Shown here one piece after another: positions 1-12,906 of a DNA stretch of 64,000 nucleotides. The stretch is from assembly GCA_000320605.2 (NCBI GenBank), contig KB445795.1, forward strand, positions 1,908,693-1,972,692, written 5' to 3'. The number at the start of each line of letters is the position of its first letter. Position 1 is the first letter of the stretch. The notes below the pieces were generated by a model, which did not search any database, was not told the DNA's origin, and saw only the letters and a program-made list of their open reading frames with translations. The translations under genes and the position numbers were made by a program. Origin of the DNA: Gelatoporia subvermispora B (Eukaryota; Basidiomycota; Agaricomycetes; Polyporales; Gelatoporiaceae).

Positions 1-266
1 GGGTCATGGATTCGTTATATATACCAAACCATACGCAATTATAATGTCATGTAGTTACCCTGAGCTTTTCTTGCACCCTACTCGACATCTAGCAAGCGTC
101 CCTTCGACAAAGCTGTACTGCAGTCGACGCGCTCCGCGGAGGCTATGTTAAGCGCCGGGCTGCAAGTCACGATCGACGCGGTCGTGCGCCTCGGTCGTCT
201 ACAGCAGTCAGTAACTCCTCTGCGAACTTCCTCCTAGGAGGATCAACTATTGCTTGTATTGATAGG

Positions 267-3200
267 ATGTTGGCTGCGGCGACCTCGTTCTTCTCCAGGA
301 CTAACATTTCCCAGTCCTATAACATTGGCGCCTCTTCCAGTGGCAGCAGGACATCCACGCCAGGACCATCCGGATCCACTACTGCTGTCCTACCTGCTGC
401 AGCCCATTCTCCTCCATTCCAGGTCGGACCATGGAGAGTGCAATCAGCGACACATAAGGTGACTGGCAAACGCGTGTCAGTCTGGAGTACAGACAAGAGG
501 AGTCAGGACATGGAGCGCATGGGACCTGCATCCCGTGAGAGGACCATAGAGGTTCTGAAAGGAGAGGTGAATATACTGTCATAATTGTTCCTGATGATAA
601 GTTGATTGCGTAGGCATCTGCACTAAGTCGTCTTCGACATCCCTCCATCCTAGGTGAGTGATGGGTCAGTCATAACAGTTGGCTTGTCTCATGCGGGTAT
701 CAGAGATGGTCGAGCCTCTTGAAGAGACTCGGAATGAACTCATTTTCGCGACGGAACCTGTGTTGTCCTCTCTCCACCTATCAATCCCCGGCTCTTTTCA
801 GTATACACCTCTTGTCGAGCTGGACGAAGTTGAAGTCAGTGCTCCCGACACACAGGATCATACCTACCCCTGAGGACTGATGATCCTTTTCCGTTGCACA
901 TGCAGATACAGAAGGGGATTCTACAGCTCTGTAAAGGCTTGCAGTTCTTGCACAGTTCTGCTCGCTTGATCCACTCGAACATAACCCCGGAAAGTATACT
1001 TATCAACAACTCGGTATGTGTGCAATATGCTGATGCACATACCGATATCTAACAGCACTCGATCAGGGCGACTGGAAACTTTCGGGCCTTGGGTTGACAA
1101 TCCCTCTATCACGCCCCGATGGCAACCCAACCAGATGGGAGTTTCCCACATTTGATGGGCGTGTTCCCGCATATACTCAGCGTTCATTCGACTATATGGG
1201 TGAGGGGAGCTTTCTGATTGCCTCTGACAGTATCTCATGAGTTTTCAGCACCTGAGTATGCTCTTGATGAGATCCTTGACCCCGCTTCCGATATGTACTC
1301 ACTCGGCTGCTTGATGTATGCTGTACACTGCAAGGGAAACCCGCCTTTCAAGAACCACGGTAGCCTCAGCGCTTTGCGCGAGAATATCGGAAAGCCCTTG
1401 GGTGGATTAGAATCTTTGGATCAGGATCTCAGAGGTAGTTTCCATTATATCGCGCGGTCGCATCGACTGACTTTCCATCAGGTCTCCTTAAGTCCCTCAT
1501 CGCGCGGCACCCACAGGAACGCCCGGACCCGTCAAGCATGACTTCACACCCTTTTTTCTCATCTCTCCCAATATCTACTCTGAACTTCCTTGATCGTTCT
1601 ACTTTCGCGGCCAAATCCCGCGAAGAGAAGATCTCGTTCATGAGAGGACTCACAGGAGTGTTGTCCAAATTCTCCGAAGGTTTACGCACACGCAAGATTC
1701 TCCCATCTTTGTTAGAGGAAGTGCGTGGCATCTTATTCAGAGCTTTCTCACACTCATACAAGCAATCAGATGAAAGATACCCAACTACTACCCTACATCC
1801 TTCCCAATGTATTCGCCATATCACAGATCTTATCACCAGGCCAGTTTGCTTCGCTCGTTTTGCCAAGCTTGAAGCCCCTTTTTGCAATCAAGGAGCCGCC
1901 ACAAAATATGCTGACATTGCTTGACAATCTCGAGTTACTACAGAATAAGACGGAGAAAGGAGTATTCCGCGAACGTAAGGATTCCAACCTTTGTCTACGC
2001 AATGCGACGATGCTGACCTAGTGATCCAGATGTATTGCCTCTTGTGTATAACGCTCTAGAGTCTGAACATTCGGTTGTAAGTATTGCTCCAGAGATTCTC
2101 AGCCCCTGGGTTCATAGAAAACACTAGGTACAAGAACGCGCCTTGAAAGCCGTTCCGCATCTCTGCGAAACGATCGACTATGCGGAAGTGCAAGGCGTTC
2201 TGTTCCCGCGCGTTGCAGTACGTGTTATCTCCTTCCGGATTTAAATTGACGTCTTGATTGTGCGCTTAGTTGGTTTTCACGAAAACACGAGCCCTTACCG
2301 TCAAGGTTGCGACCCTTGAGACTTTCCTGCAGATGGTGAAGACGCTTGACCAGGTTCGGCATAGTTTCGTTCAATGCGTGGAATATCGCTTACTCAAGTT
2401 CTCTCGTCAGACGAGCTTGACCCAAAAATTGGTGCCTCTCCTCTCCAAAATTAGGACCAAGGAGCCTGCTGTGACTGTGAGCGACAGTTCCGTTATGTGT
2501 GCAGAACATTCCTGAGCATGAATTACAGATGGCTACACTAGCTGTACAGGAGGCCATGGGTCTGAAGGTGGATCGGGAGGCCGTGGCCACTCTTGTATTG
2601 CCTCAGTTGTGGGCAATGTCAATGGGACCTCGTGAGTATTCCTTACTTATTCTTGATGGCCCCTATCTAACACTTCTCAGTTTTGACAGTTGGCCAGTTC
2701 AAGAGGTTTATGCAAGTCATACGTACTCTGGGTGATCGGGTAGAGAAGGAACATGACCAGTACCTTCGTGACTCTCAAAGGGTAGACAGCCAACCCACAG
2801 CATCCGTCAATGGACCATCCCATTTTACTGGCAATGGCGGCGCTGTAGACTTCGAAAGCCTCGTAAGTAATGGGGCCGTCGCCACAGTCAAAGCGGACAC
2901 CGTTATCGACGCTTCGAAGAGTTGGGAAGATGATGTTTGGGGCAGCATTTTCAATAGCGGCACTCTGGTCTGTGGTTTCATTATGTGTCGTTAGATTTGT
3001 GCCTCACCATCATTACAGACTCCCGCAGTGCAGAGCCCTGCTATCCCATCGCCTGTTCCGCCGCTACTCCAATCGCAATCACTTCCTTCAACGCCGAGGC
3101 TCAATCAATCAAACACCGCCTCAAATGGTTCAGATATCGCCATTAGCTCCAAGTCGCCGAGACCAGCACCACCTACCCGATCTTCTCGAGGTCTGGGTGC

Positions 3201-3546
3201 TAGACCAGCCGCTTCGAACTCGCTCAATGGCGCATTATTCAATGCGCTGTCAGCCTCCTCTTCCACGCCCAGATCGTCCTTATCGACTATCCCGCCGCTT
3301 GAGTCGCAAGCACCTACTTTCCCGCAGCAACCTCAAAGTCAACCACCACCTATCCATAGCATCGCCATGAACCCCAGATCTTTTGCACCAGTGGCAAGCC
3401 CGCCACCGCCGCCATCATTTGCACCGGCAGCTATGGGGAGTATGCTTGCCCCTTCGAGGCCAGCACAACCGCAATGGTCTGGTAGCAGCAACTCGACGAA
3501 GCAGTTATCGAAAGATGACTGGGGAGATTTTGATCCACTTGCTTAA
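267..3546 (+). CDS. SCY1-like (SCYL2-type) pseudokinase
   Basis: SCY1-like proteins are catalytically weak or dead kinases that act in clathrin/Golgi-endosome trafficking; that role is family knowledge. The gene has about ten exons. The kinase-like N-terminal third is clear, but key catalytic residues are altered: where kinases have HRDLKPEN this reads HSNITPESI (near 984), and the DFG region reads SGLGL (near 1080). The APE region follows (APEYALDEI, near 1248) with DMYSLGCLMY. After it come helical repeats of HEAT type (for example EHSVVQERALKAVPHL around 2070-2165), then a Ser/Pro/Ala-rich low-complexity tail ending in WGDFDPLA, a tryptophan-plus-acidic end like adaptor-binding motifs. The ATG at 267 opens a serine-rich leader, typical for this family. 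It converges with the helicase gene downstream; the stops are about 60 bases apart. The family call is firm, exact intron borders are less so. Confidence 0.9.
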
Positions 3547-3608
3547 ACTCCCATGTTGCATTCGTTCTCAGAGCAGTATACACTGTCAACAGTATATTGC
3601 ATTGGATC

Positions 3609-6600
3609 TCACGCTGCTTCAATTTGAACACCCTCTACAGCACGGACAACTGGTGCTTCTACGACCGTCTCGAAGGTCTGTGCGTCAAGAGGGTATTCCG
3701 GTATGAGGTCGATGTCTATGGGACGACCGAGCATGGCTTTCAGCACGATGAGAGCACCAACTTTAGACGTTACGAGATTGTCAGATTTGCAGGTTGGGCT
3801 GTCAATGCCTGTATGTGCACGTGTCACTCGACGATCAGAAGCATTGACAGACGAGCTTACATGCTGTACATCCTTCTTCGCACGGGCACGCTTCAACAGC
3901 ATCTAAAGCGTCATGTAACAAGTCTGAAGCTGTGTATGATGAGCGTGACCGACATGACGGTGAATCTCACACAATACCGACTTACCATGATCAAAAGCTC
4001 TGACCGCTGTGCCCCCGGTCTTGCCGGATGGCTCGTAAAATATGAGACTATCTGTCATGAGTACGGAGCGAACGTATGCTATATGTAACTTGCTCACCGT
4101 GCGGGACGTTTTCTTTGCGAGGGGCCCACTTTGTATTCCTTTTCCGCGACTTTGCATTCAGTTTTGAGATCCTCTCGAAGCGCAAAACGGTTCAGGAATG
4201 CATGCTCTGCGGCATGGATCGCTTCAGCAGGGTTGATTCCCGAATGCTTCAACAGTCCAAGGGTCTGTTTCGGTACGTCGATCCACATTCCTGTGCTGTC
4301 GCGTTCCCAAGGTGGTGTCTCAAGGTCAATAGCATCGATGATCGCTCTGTTTCTGTCGTAAACATAGTCAGCATCGACCTCGCATTCGTCATATTGGTAG
4401 TACTAACCGAAGTTTGAAATAGCCTTGTTCAGACTAAAGGTCAGAGAAAAGTCCAACAGGAGAGGCCGAAGAGTTACCGTAGACCACTGTCTTCAGCTCA
4501 ACACCTGTGCAGTGATAAGTCACATCAGCTCTGCACAGAGGCATCTTTGACTTACGCCCGTAGTAGGCGTGATGAGGAGATTCCCTTAATGCCCGAATTC
4601 GGTAAGTTTGAGCAGCATCAATGTTCGTGAAGTCTCTGTGAAGCGATGCCGTCATGAGAAGGAGCATTTGTCGCGATGAAGCAATACATACCTTGGCTGG
4701 GTGATCCAATTTACATCGGTCCTGATTACTTTGGCGGTTTTTGAATCGTGGCTGACTTCCTTGACCTAACTATCGTTAGAGCGGACACCGGGCGACGTTG
4801 GCGACGTCCTCACCAGAAAAGTAATCCCTTGGTGTATAAACTAGATCGATGTAGATGATTGCATTGTAAGACGGTCCATTGCTCACGTACCACTGCACCC
4901 TCGTATATCTCGAACAAAGCCCTTGAAAGTTCAACCTCTTCGAGGATCTGGGCAGTCCCACCAGCTCTGTCAAGTTTGCTGATATCAACCACACTATATT
5001 TCTCTTCGTCTGCACCTCGCAGCGCGATGTGTTTGGCCGGAAAAGGGAGGTACTTAGGATGGGCATGATACCTAAACAAAAATTTACTGAAGCCGGGCTG
5101 ACTTAATCATCGACTTAGCACTTACCAGCCGTCCTTGTCCTTAACAAGGCGCGTTTCGCAGATCCCTTTGGTCAGAGGACCGAAATATTTCTCATCTTCC
5201 ATGGTCAAAGGCATCTCATGTGCCGCACATTGCAGGTGTGCTTCCAAGATAACCTTGCTCTCCAGATCCACCATGAGGTCATTGGTTGCCTGATCAAACA
5301 GGTCGTCAGGGTTGTTCACATAGTGCTGATCGATGGGGAACGGATCTGGAATGAACACAGCAAGCGCATCACGAGCCCTGCGTCCGGCTCGACCTGCTTG
5401 TTGCCGCTGGTGACATGTCAGATCTGTAAGTCCAATAAATGAGGATGTCAACCTACAAAGCTAGCTATTCCTCCCATTGGGAAGCCCAACATGATGACAG
5501 CGTCTAGGACACCAATATCGACACCCAGTTCCAAAGCATTCGTGGCCACGATGCCAAGTAAGTTGCCTGTAAATGCCTCCTTTTCAATCCTCCGCCTATC
5601 CTGGGGGATCTAGTCAGAACTAGAACGCGCACGGTGGTGAATTGTATCTAACTTGCTGTGAATAGCCTTCGTTGATGTACAGCAGTTAATGACAGCCCCT
5701 GAGATGTGGATTCCTTCAACGAACCTCCTCTGTATGCCATCACCCTGTCGAGGATGTCCAGTCGCCCTTCTGCAGTCAATTCTGCTCTGAGCGTTCTCAT
5801 GGCCTATTGAACGGGTTCAATGCGTAGACAATATGGAAGGCATATACCGACCAATTCACAAACTTTACGAATCTACACCGAGCGTTATCCAAAATTTAGG
5901 CTCCTGATATGATATGCGCACCTTGCAGAATAGTATGACTCGGACGCCTCGGGTCATCAAATATCGCATCAGCCTAGTTGCTTCGGACATTGAACTCATT
6001 CGGCCAAGGGACGCGTCCATCGGATCCTTCAGTGGAGGATTCCAGACGAGGAAGTCTTTCCGTCCAGAAGGTGCACCATCTTCAGTTACTTCATATACAT
6101 CCTATGAGCGATTTGCAATTGAAGATCAGTACAGAACTGACAGGATGCAGCCCATGCGCACCTCGATGCCGAATATATGTTTCATGTGCTGCCCGGGTTT
6201 AGAGATAGTAGCGCTACATGAAACAAAGCAGATTCTCCTATCTACGTCTCGCTGTCAATACGATGTCTAAGGAAAACGTGCACCATATACTTACTCCCTA
6301 CCGCAGCGCATACTCTGCGGAACCGTCTCATGACCTGTGCGACATGACTGGGACCCGCTACTGAGCAGCTATTGCATTCATGACACGACGAGAGCATCGC
6401 ATACCTGCCAAATATATTGGAATAGTAATGCAGTTCGTCCACGGCCACGATCTTCAGATTCTTCAGAAATCTGGTGTATCAAAATATCTCAGTGTCGTTC
6501 ATGTCGGCATTAGGTGAAGGCTCACCGCCGCCACAAGTCTTCATGAGGGAGGATAGATGTATGCAGCATATCCTGCATCATGGTAAGTAGATATACACAC

Positions 6601-8518
6601 AGGTCACAGTACATACTCACAAAGTTCGTAAATATTACCGAGGCATTTTCGCGAATTCCTAGAATACATGTCAGAATTTGTGATATAGCGAATAAATTCT
6701 CCACACCTGCGCGCAGTTCTTGCGCAGTGTCGCCGTCATAATTGTACACCTGACAATCTCGGCGTGAGATCGTGACGTTCTCGAAAATCCATCGTACTAC
6801 TTTTATATGCTCCAGGCCTGGGCATGAATAGAGGAGTTGTTCTAATGCAATGCGTTGATCTTGTGCCAGAGCCTACAGCGAGGGAGAATGAGGAAGAATT
6901 CACAGGATATATAGACGCCGTTAAAGACTTTAGTTGGATATATGAACATAGCTGTCGATTGATGGTCTTCTTGCAGTGCCTTGAGAACCGGGACCTGAAC
7001 AACGTCAGACATGCATAATGGCATTTTCCATCAGCGAGAGCACACTTGATAAATGACACTCTTTCCAGAGGCAGTACTGGTCGATACTATCACACTTTTT
7101 CCCTGGGCGAGAGCATCGATGGCTGCAACTTGATGAATGTAAAGTGACATGATCTTGCGTGAAGCGCTGAGTGCTTGTTGTATCTCGTCTGAAAGAGGAA
7201 CTTCGAGGGATGCTACATAACGTGCTCGTTCACTGACTGACAATGAAGTGGAACCGGCTGGTTTCCCTACCTGTCCGGCCCTGTCTCGCATCAAAGATTC
7301 TCCGAGATGTAAGCTGGTCCTGATACCATGTCTCCTGGAGGAGCTCCTGCATAACAGCATCGATTGTTGGACGGTCTTCAGGACTAGGCACCTCTCTCTG
7401 CTTCCCCTTGGAACTTGTGGGAGCAGGTGATCCGGAAGGATTTATCGGAATATGATCACGGGCAGCGGCCTGTAACAAAGCCACCGGGTCTTCCCCTTGC
7501 CGCGTAGCTTCGAGTAGTCTAGAAACAGGTGAATGGAAGCACATTCGACAAATACCTATACTAACTCGTTTATTGCGTCGACGAAACGACTGTTTCTCCT
7601 TTCAACAAGCCTCTTCATTGCAGCTGGAGTCAGTGCGGGTGGCAATGTATACCCAAATCTGAAACACGACCATCTCGGAAAGAGCTCCTCGATAGATGAT
7701 GCAGCTAAAAACGTACCCTTGATTCGTGCTCTTCTTTCCTCTGGAGTTTTCCATGAAATCGAGCACCAGAACATGCTCAGCTTGGTCGTCTAACTTCGAG
7801 CTTGAAGCCCCTGAGGTCGCGAAAGCTGCAAAGTCCGGGGACCGTTCGCGCCGACTTGAAGTTTCTTGTGAATCACCGTGTATGCGCAATTCTTCACGAG
7901 GAATATACGCGAATTTGACGGTGTCCGGAAGCAGTGCTCTATCAGTACAAGAGTCAGCTTGACCACCTAGAAGGTCAGTGTCGACTGACTTCAATTCAGC
8001 AACTCGAGCCAGCTCCAGAGGCCTACGAGCAGTTAGCAAATGGGTGGCTTCTCGGAACTCAAGTGCGATCCAGACGTACTCCTTCAGTAGCTGTTCTACA
8101 GAAAGGCGCACGACGGGGAACGTGATGGCGAAGTTTTTTCGCGACGAACAGAAAGCGAGCACTGTGTTGAGTGCCTAAACCGTATTATATTAGTTACTTA
8201 TGCTGAAATAGATTATCAGTAGCATACCTTGAAGACCTGTGGACCCAAGACAGACACATTATAACCAGCCCAGCAGCATCCAGTGGTATGACGCACTTTG
8301 TATAGCTGCAGATAGGTTAGAACGCGTGTACACTACCTGTGAATCACACGTACATATTGAAAATGTTGCGGCCAAGATGTCGTGTCGACGGGCGGTAGTG
8401 TTGTTTTGCCCTTAGAAGAGTTCGCATTGCGAGGTTTCTTGACAGGCTTAGGTTCCCCCTTTTCGACCGATCCACTTTCGCCCTCATCTACAGGCACTTC
8501 CTTTCTCTTCCTGCCCAT
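3609..8518 (-). CDS. HRQ1: Hrq1-type (RecQ4-like) 3'-5' DNA helicase
   Basis: Hrq1 is a nuclear SF2 helicase acting in DNA crosslink repair and telomere maintenance. The ATG at 8518 opens a Lys/Glu-rich leader, followed by the Hrq1-typical block ALNTVLAFCSSRKN (near 8160). Walker A is STASGKS (near 7090), preceded by SLYIHQVAAIDAL. Motif II is DELH (VAVDELHYYSNIFGR, near 6430). Further on are ATNALELGVDIG (near 5540) and motif VI QQAGRAGRRARDAL (near 5400). The C-terminal half carries the DUF1998/MZB-like region, including SPTCKSDNLVTSKVGALIVLKA near 3800 and a cysteine-rich stretch just upstream. There are many short introns, and the middle of the gene (5.4-7.0 kb) consists of very small exons that nonetheless join in frame, so I see no sign of decay. 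The promoter region 8519-8846 is shared with a small plus-strand gene. Confidence 0.93.
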
Positions 8519-8664
8519 CTATACGGGCGCCCTGGCGAATACCGTAGAAGTAAGATTGCACGAAAACGTTGGGACTAGCTCTAACACAGTCGCTGGAAGT
8601 GATCAGGACAAAGACGAGCGCCAATAGTGGCGTCGCGACGCGCTATATGACCAGCGCCTACGTG

Positions 8665-8670
8665 ACGCGT
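8665..8670. promoter_or_regulatory. ACGCGT (MCB-like) site upstream of HRQ1
   Basis: A palindromic MluI cell-cycle box lies about 150 bases upstream of the Hrq1 ATG, one base from a CACGTG. In yeasts, ACGCGT is bound by MBF (APSES-type factors) and drives G1/S transcription. A single copy can occur by chance; function here is inferred. Confidence 0.35.
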
Positions 8671-8783
8671 GCACGTGATAATCGTGACCCTAGCCTTCGG
8701 CGCTACATCGTGACCGAAATTCCCGGCGTCACGCCTCTATGCGCTGAAGTTGAGCACGACTGCAAGCTCGCTGGTCCGACAGT

Positions 8784-8840
8784 GTAAGTGGGTATCCTAC
8801 ATTGCTCACCGATTGTCTTCATTGACCATCTAATTCATAG
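8784..8840 (+). other. Probable 5' UTR intron
   Basis: The donor GTAAGT and acceptor ATTCATAG delimit 57 bases ending six bases before the ATG at 8847. Reading through without splicing meets stops in the coding frame, so the intron sits in the leader. Confidence 0.55.
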
Positions 8841-8846
8841 TATAGC

Positions 8847-9116
8847 ATGCGTCCATCTCCAGTCCGCCTTGTGCGGATTCTACCTCGCTCGGAGGTGACC
8901 AATGTTGCCTCCAAAATTCAGCCACTCCCGGAACCCGTGCGTTCGGACACACCGAAGATCAATATTTTCCAACTGCTTCAACAACGAAAGGAGGCTGCTG
9001 GAGCATCTTATCCCTCCAACATTCGATTTGAGCCCGCCGTGTCGAAGAAGGACTTCTATGGAGTCCCAGCCGACTTGAGGCGGCAACTGAGGGACATGAC
9101 CAAGGAGAAATAGGTT
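8847..9116 (+). CDS. Small basic protein of unknown function, possibly mitochondrial
   Basis: A single coding exon of 88 residues follows a spliced leader. The N-terminus (MRPSPVRLVRILPRS) is rich in Arg and hydrophobic residues and has no acid until residue 16, which fits a mitochondrial presequence. The rest is charged and probably helical (KINIFQLLQQRKEAAG; DLRRQLRDMTKEK at the end). I do not recognise the family; a mitochondrial ribosomal or assembly protein is possible. It shares its promoter with HRQ1 and converges with the hydrolase gene about 195 bases downstream. Codon structure and the clean leader intron argue for a real gene. Confidence 0.6.
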
Positions 9117-9311
9117 TGACATGATAACTATGGTATGTGGATAAACTGCAGCAACTCCGTGGATGTATCACTCAGATTAAAATCAAGCAGATCGATGTTC
9201 CTACAGAGAACTACGGCCCTGCATGTCAGTCCCAGTAACTGCCGCTCGGGCTGCATGCATATCTACTCTCCCATTGACCTGGTCGAACCCCATCCCGCTA
9301 GCTACACACTC

Positions 9312-10652
9312 TCAGCTCCCCTGGATTCGATCCCTCCCCTCTTTGAACACCCTCTCTAGAAGTTGGTTGAACTTCTCTGGCCACTGCGCCATCAGACCAT
9401 GTCCTGTACCTTCCCATAGGACATATTCAGCCTCCGGCATGTGCTCCTTAAGGTACAAACTGTTGCTTGGATCCACAATCACGTCTTCGTCTCCAGTAAC
9501 GATCAAGACCTTTGGTATCGACTCGGAAATCGTACGCAGTCGTACAGGCTCCACATTGTGACTGAGGGCAGCCGCCACCTGAGAGACTGACCCCATGAGA
9601 GTCTGCGGACGCGTGATGTCAATGCGACGACGTAAGCTCTACATCAAAGAATCGTTAAAATCTGCAAGAAGTATAACTGCCATTATGCTCACCTCAAGTT
9701 GCACTTCTCTGTTTGTCCGACCTCGCGGGTCATTATTGGCTTTAGCATCTAACCAACGCTGGGGGAAGAGGTCATTGACCGCGATCGAGATCTTCGCCAC
9801 ACGGTCCCTGGTCAATAACATTCTGAAGGATGGTGGGTCATCGGCTTCGCCCGCCAAGCATGTGAATCGCACTTACCTGCCAAATCCTACTACGCTTCTC
9901 CACTAAAGGGGTCTATATGTTAGCTATAGACCAGATGCGAGACAAAAAAACAACGTACAGTGGGAACCATGGACCAGTAGGAACTACCTCCGGTCTTAGT
10001 CGCACCCAAGGTGAGGGAGACAATCCGCTCGGGTATTCTGCTTGCCAATTCTGCACGAGGAATGTGTAGCTTAGAATTTGGATCAAGTTGGTTATCCTGT
10101 CCCAGCTGACGTGCCTTGAGCAATCATTCCGCCCATCGAAACGCCGACGACATGCAAGTCTCTAGGGGTATTCCACCCAACATAATCTAAGAGTACAACG
10201 ATGTCATCTGCCATTTCTCCCGTGCTGCGAAAGTCATTCTCGGAATTCTGTTTAGTTGACGACAGCACGTACGTGTAAGGACCTCTCGGTGACCCGCTAT
10301 TACCGACACCACGGTTGTCAAAAACCAGAATTGAGTATTCGGGCTTCCGCCCAAAGTGTTCCACCTGTTGTGTCCATGCAAACAATGTAGCGTTCAGACT
10401 GCAGGTTGTGTGCTGATCAGTGGACTGAGCTAAGCATCATTCTGAGCCAACTAACCCCATTATGAAGACTATCTTCTCTGGACCTGTCCCATGTTGCTCA
10501 AAGTAAAGGGAGTGACTCTCCAACGGGCTCCCCTCGTTCTTGATCTTCGTGACGGGGCACAGTCCTCGACGAGTGCACGTCGAGGGATCAAAGATTGTGG
10601 GTATCGTGCTTACGGTAGCATCCACTTCGGATGCGAGAGTACTAGTGCTCAT
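9312..10652 (-). CDS. Alpha/beta-hydrolase fold protein
   Basis: This is a serine hydrolase of unknown substrate, presumably cytosolic as no signal peptide is seen. The fold markers appear in order: [11 protein letters not shown] with the oxyanion loop (near 10450), [10 protein letters not shown] (near 10310), the nucleophile elbow GVSMGG (near 10130), the acid in [13 protein letters not shown] (near 9480) and the histidine in [11 protein letters not shown] (near 9400). So a complete Ser-Asp-His triad can be read across about five exons. The start at 10652 ([14 protein letters not shown]) is the only ATG opening this frame before the first conserved strand. It lies between a convergent small gene and the DUF6533 gene. 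Closest types are the proline iminopeptidase or epoxide-hydrolase-like families; the substrate cannot be told from sequence. Confidence 0.9.
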
Positions 10653-11190
10653 GATAGGATGAGCTGGAGCCCAATATCCAGGTAATGGATTGCTGCAGTC
10701 GCGATCGCAGGCAGTTTCTAGACTTCAGTTGGCGGTGACCACGATACGCGACGACGTCATCGGCGTCTTGCGAGATGGCTGTTCAAGCTCAAGCTGCAAT
10801 CTGCGGTAGGCAAAGGTCGTGATAACACGTCGAAAATCCCAAAGTCTAGCTGAGGCACCACGCACACCAGCTCCCGATACTTGCCGCCAACCCGAGGAAA
10901 TCACATGGAGAATTGTAACTACCGGTGAGTCACCGGTATGTACACATGTTCGGCGTTCGCATAGCTTCGTCGCACACCTGAAGCACAGATGTCGCGGTCT
11001 CAGCTGGCACTCTGCGTATGCTCCTTGCAAGCTATAAACCCAGAAATAAATATTGTACAAAGGCAAAACACATGATGGTAGCATTGGCGACTGTAGCCTA
11101 AGTTCTTATGCAAGTTCAGAGAGTCAAAATAACTACAGCTGCTTTACGGGCGGAGGCAATCGGTGGCGGTATAATGCCGTAGGCTCACGG
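10653..11190. other. Intergenic, hydrolase promoter / DUF6533 3' end
   Basis: 538 bases between two minus-strand genes. Open frames here have no protein-like composition and no splice logic. It presumably holds the hydrolase promoter on its left and the 3' UTR of the membrane protein on its right. Nothing else is seen. Confidence 0.4.
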
Positions 11191-12906
11191 TCAACTACTT
11201 CTGCCCTCATCCATGTCGCTTCTCGACTCCTCCTCGGGCAAGTCGATTTCCGAATCAATGACGAATGAGCTTTCAGAACGAGTGACTAGCATCTCGCCCA
11301 CGTTGTCGATGAAGGCTGCGAAACGTAGGCTGGAAACTCGCGAGAGGGTTTGCCCATCGTATTCCATGGAGGCAAGAGAGCAGGATTCTCCTATCGATGT
11401 ACTGTTTGCCTGTTCTCTGGCGACCCTCCGCAGGTGGAGGAAGAAGTGGGACATTATGATAGACGACAGCCTGTAAAATGGCAATCACAACATCACCCAC
11501 GACGGAAACCATGAGCCAGACGTACAGTGGATTGCCCAGGAACGTGCTCATGTACAGATTGAGTACCTTTTCGATATAAGCTTATGTGTCGCTAAATCTT
11601 ATGACATATACCTACGTCCGAGGTTGTGTTGGCCTCTACTATTTGGAACACGCTTAGCACCAACAACGCGCTGCAAATATGCAGACACTGGTCAGCCAAT
11701 AACAAATACTCTGTGCAGGATCCTTGGGGTCTAATCTCACAGGAAGTGCAAAGAACCTGAGAAACTTTGTAAATCTTCTCTATTAGAACGCAACTCGCTA
11801 CTCACCATCTCTCAGTAGCGTTGTCACGAGTTTCGTCTACATTCCATTCTGCATGGCTAGTTTCTTCACCCAATATGTCTTCACCCAAGTCGTATACAAG
11901 ACGATGATGTCCGCGATGATCAAACAGATTCGGGAAGTAATGGACACTGTTATGGCTTCAGCATTCATCCACTCACAGCAGCAGCAGAAGTACCTCTAGT
12001 TGCACAACTCAGCATTCCGCATGAAATATGAAGGGGTTTACTCACCGAACATTAGCTGCTCGTGACAATTTTGTCCCGGTAACGCATTCAAGCCCGAATA
12101 TCGGTAAATCTGCTATGTCATACCAGATGGTAGAGAAATTGAAGTACTGCGATAGATCGACTATATTAACAACCGTGCTGTAAGTTCACGATTGCGAATG
12201 GGCACCAACCGCATTTGTCGCTGGAGGCACGCTTGCGATAATCCAAACGCACATAGTCAGCCATATGTTTCCCCCGCTGATGGCGTACACGCGTAATGCT
12301 GAGAAGACTGTTCCAATGAAATGAGTATGCGTCCAATGATCTGTTGATTGTATGCATGTCCTACGTGACCACAACACACATAGCACTTCCGTCAATGCAG
12401 CTGGCAGTATCGATATTCTCCAACAGCTGATCAAGTCGCGCGATCAGTCGAGGTGCTGTCAACGAAATAGAAGTAGAAGATCTACCTCGAGCATTCGTGT
12501 TCCCGAAGTTATAATTAAACATGACATGTACCGTGAAAGGACTCACCTCGAGATTGGCAAGCGGCAGGAATGTCATAAGGGTTACCACAGCCCACATGAA
12601 GGATATTGACCGGTTCAAGTGGAACAAGATTGTCACGCTGCTCCATCTGCGGCCCCAAATAAATTGGATTTCGTCCGGCAGTGTACGGATGTGGTCGTAG
12701 AGATATAATGCTTAGGAGAAGTTCAGTACTTGGCATTGAGAACCCAGATACATGATCACATACCAACGGTAGCAGTAACGCATAAATTCTGGATATATCT
12801 ACAGTGGCAATAGCAATGAACCAGAATCGCGCGCAACGCTCATCGCAGAAACTGACTGTTGATGAACCGCTTCTAGTATGTTCAACGGAGGTGAGAGTGA
12901 GGGCAT
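11191..12906 (-). CDS. DUF6533-domain seven-helix membrane protein
   Basis: DUF6533 proteins are Agaricomycete multi-pass membrane proteins of unknown function. The hallmark N-terminal block reads ALYLYDHIRTLPDEIQFIWG and continues RRWSSVTILFHLNRS (12,770-12,600). It is followed by hydrophobic helices and a late block joining TFLGNPL to LSSIIMSHFFLHLRR across a 54-base intron near 11,480-11,530 (donor GTACGT, acceptor TTTACAG). The cytoplasmic tail is acidic and Ser-rich (EIDLPEEESRS). About six to eight exons are needed. The start is the weakest part: the ATG at 12906 (MPSLSPPLNILEAV) gives a plausible leader, but the first donor is non-consensus. A second, related type of membrane protein (DUF6534) lies at 41.6-43.7 kb. 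Confidence 0.73.

Larger units (their letters stand above)
8519..8846. promoter_or_regulatory. Bidirectional promoter, helicase / small plus-strand gene
   Basis: This 328-base divergent intergenic region holds an ACGCGT site at 8665-8670 immediately followed by a CACGTG E-box at 8672-8677, plus the 5' UTR intron of the plus-strand gene. No other gene is seen. Confidence 0.5.

Noticed and set aside
5450..7000. Possible decay of the helicase gene, since long frames are missing here
   Set aside because: Short exons join in frame and keep motifs DELH, ATNALELGVDIG and QQAGRAGRR, so the gene appears intact.
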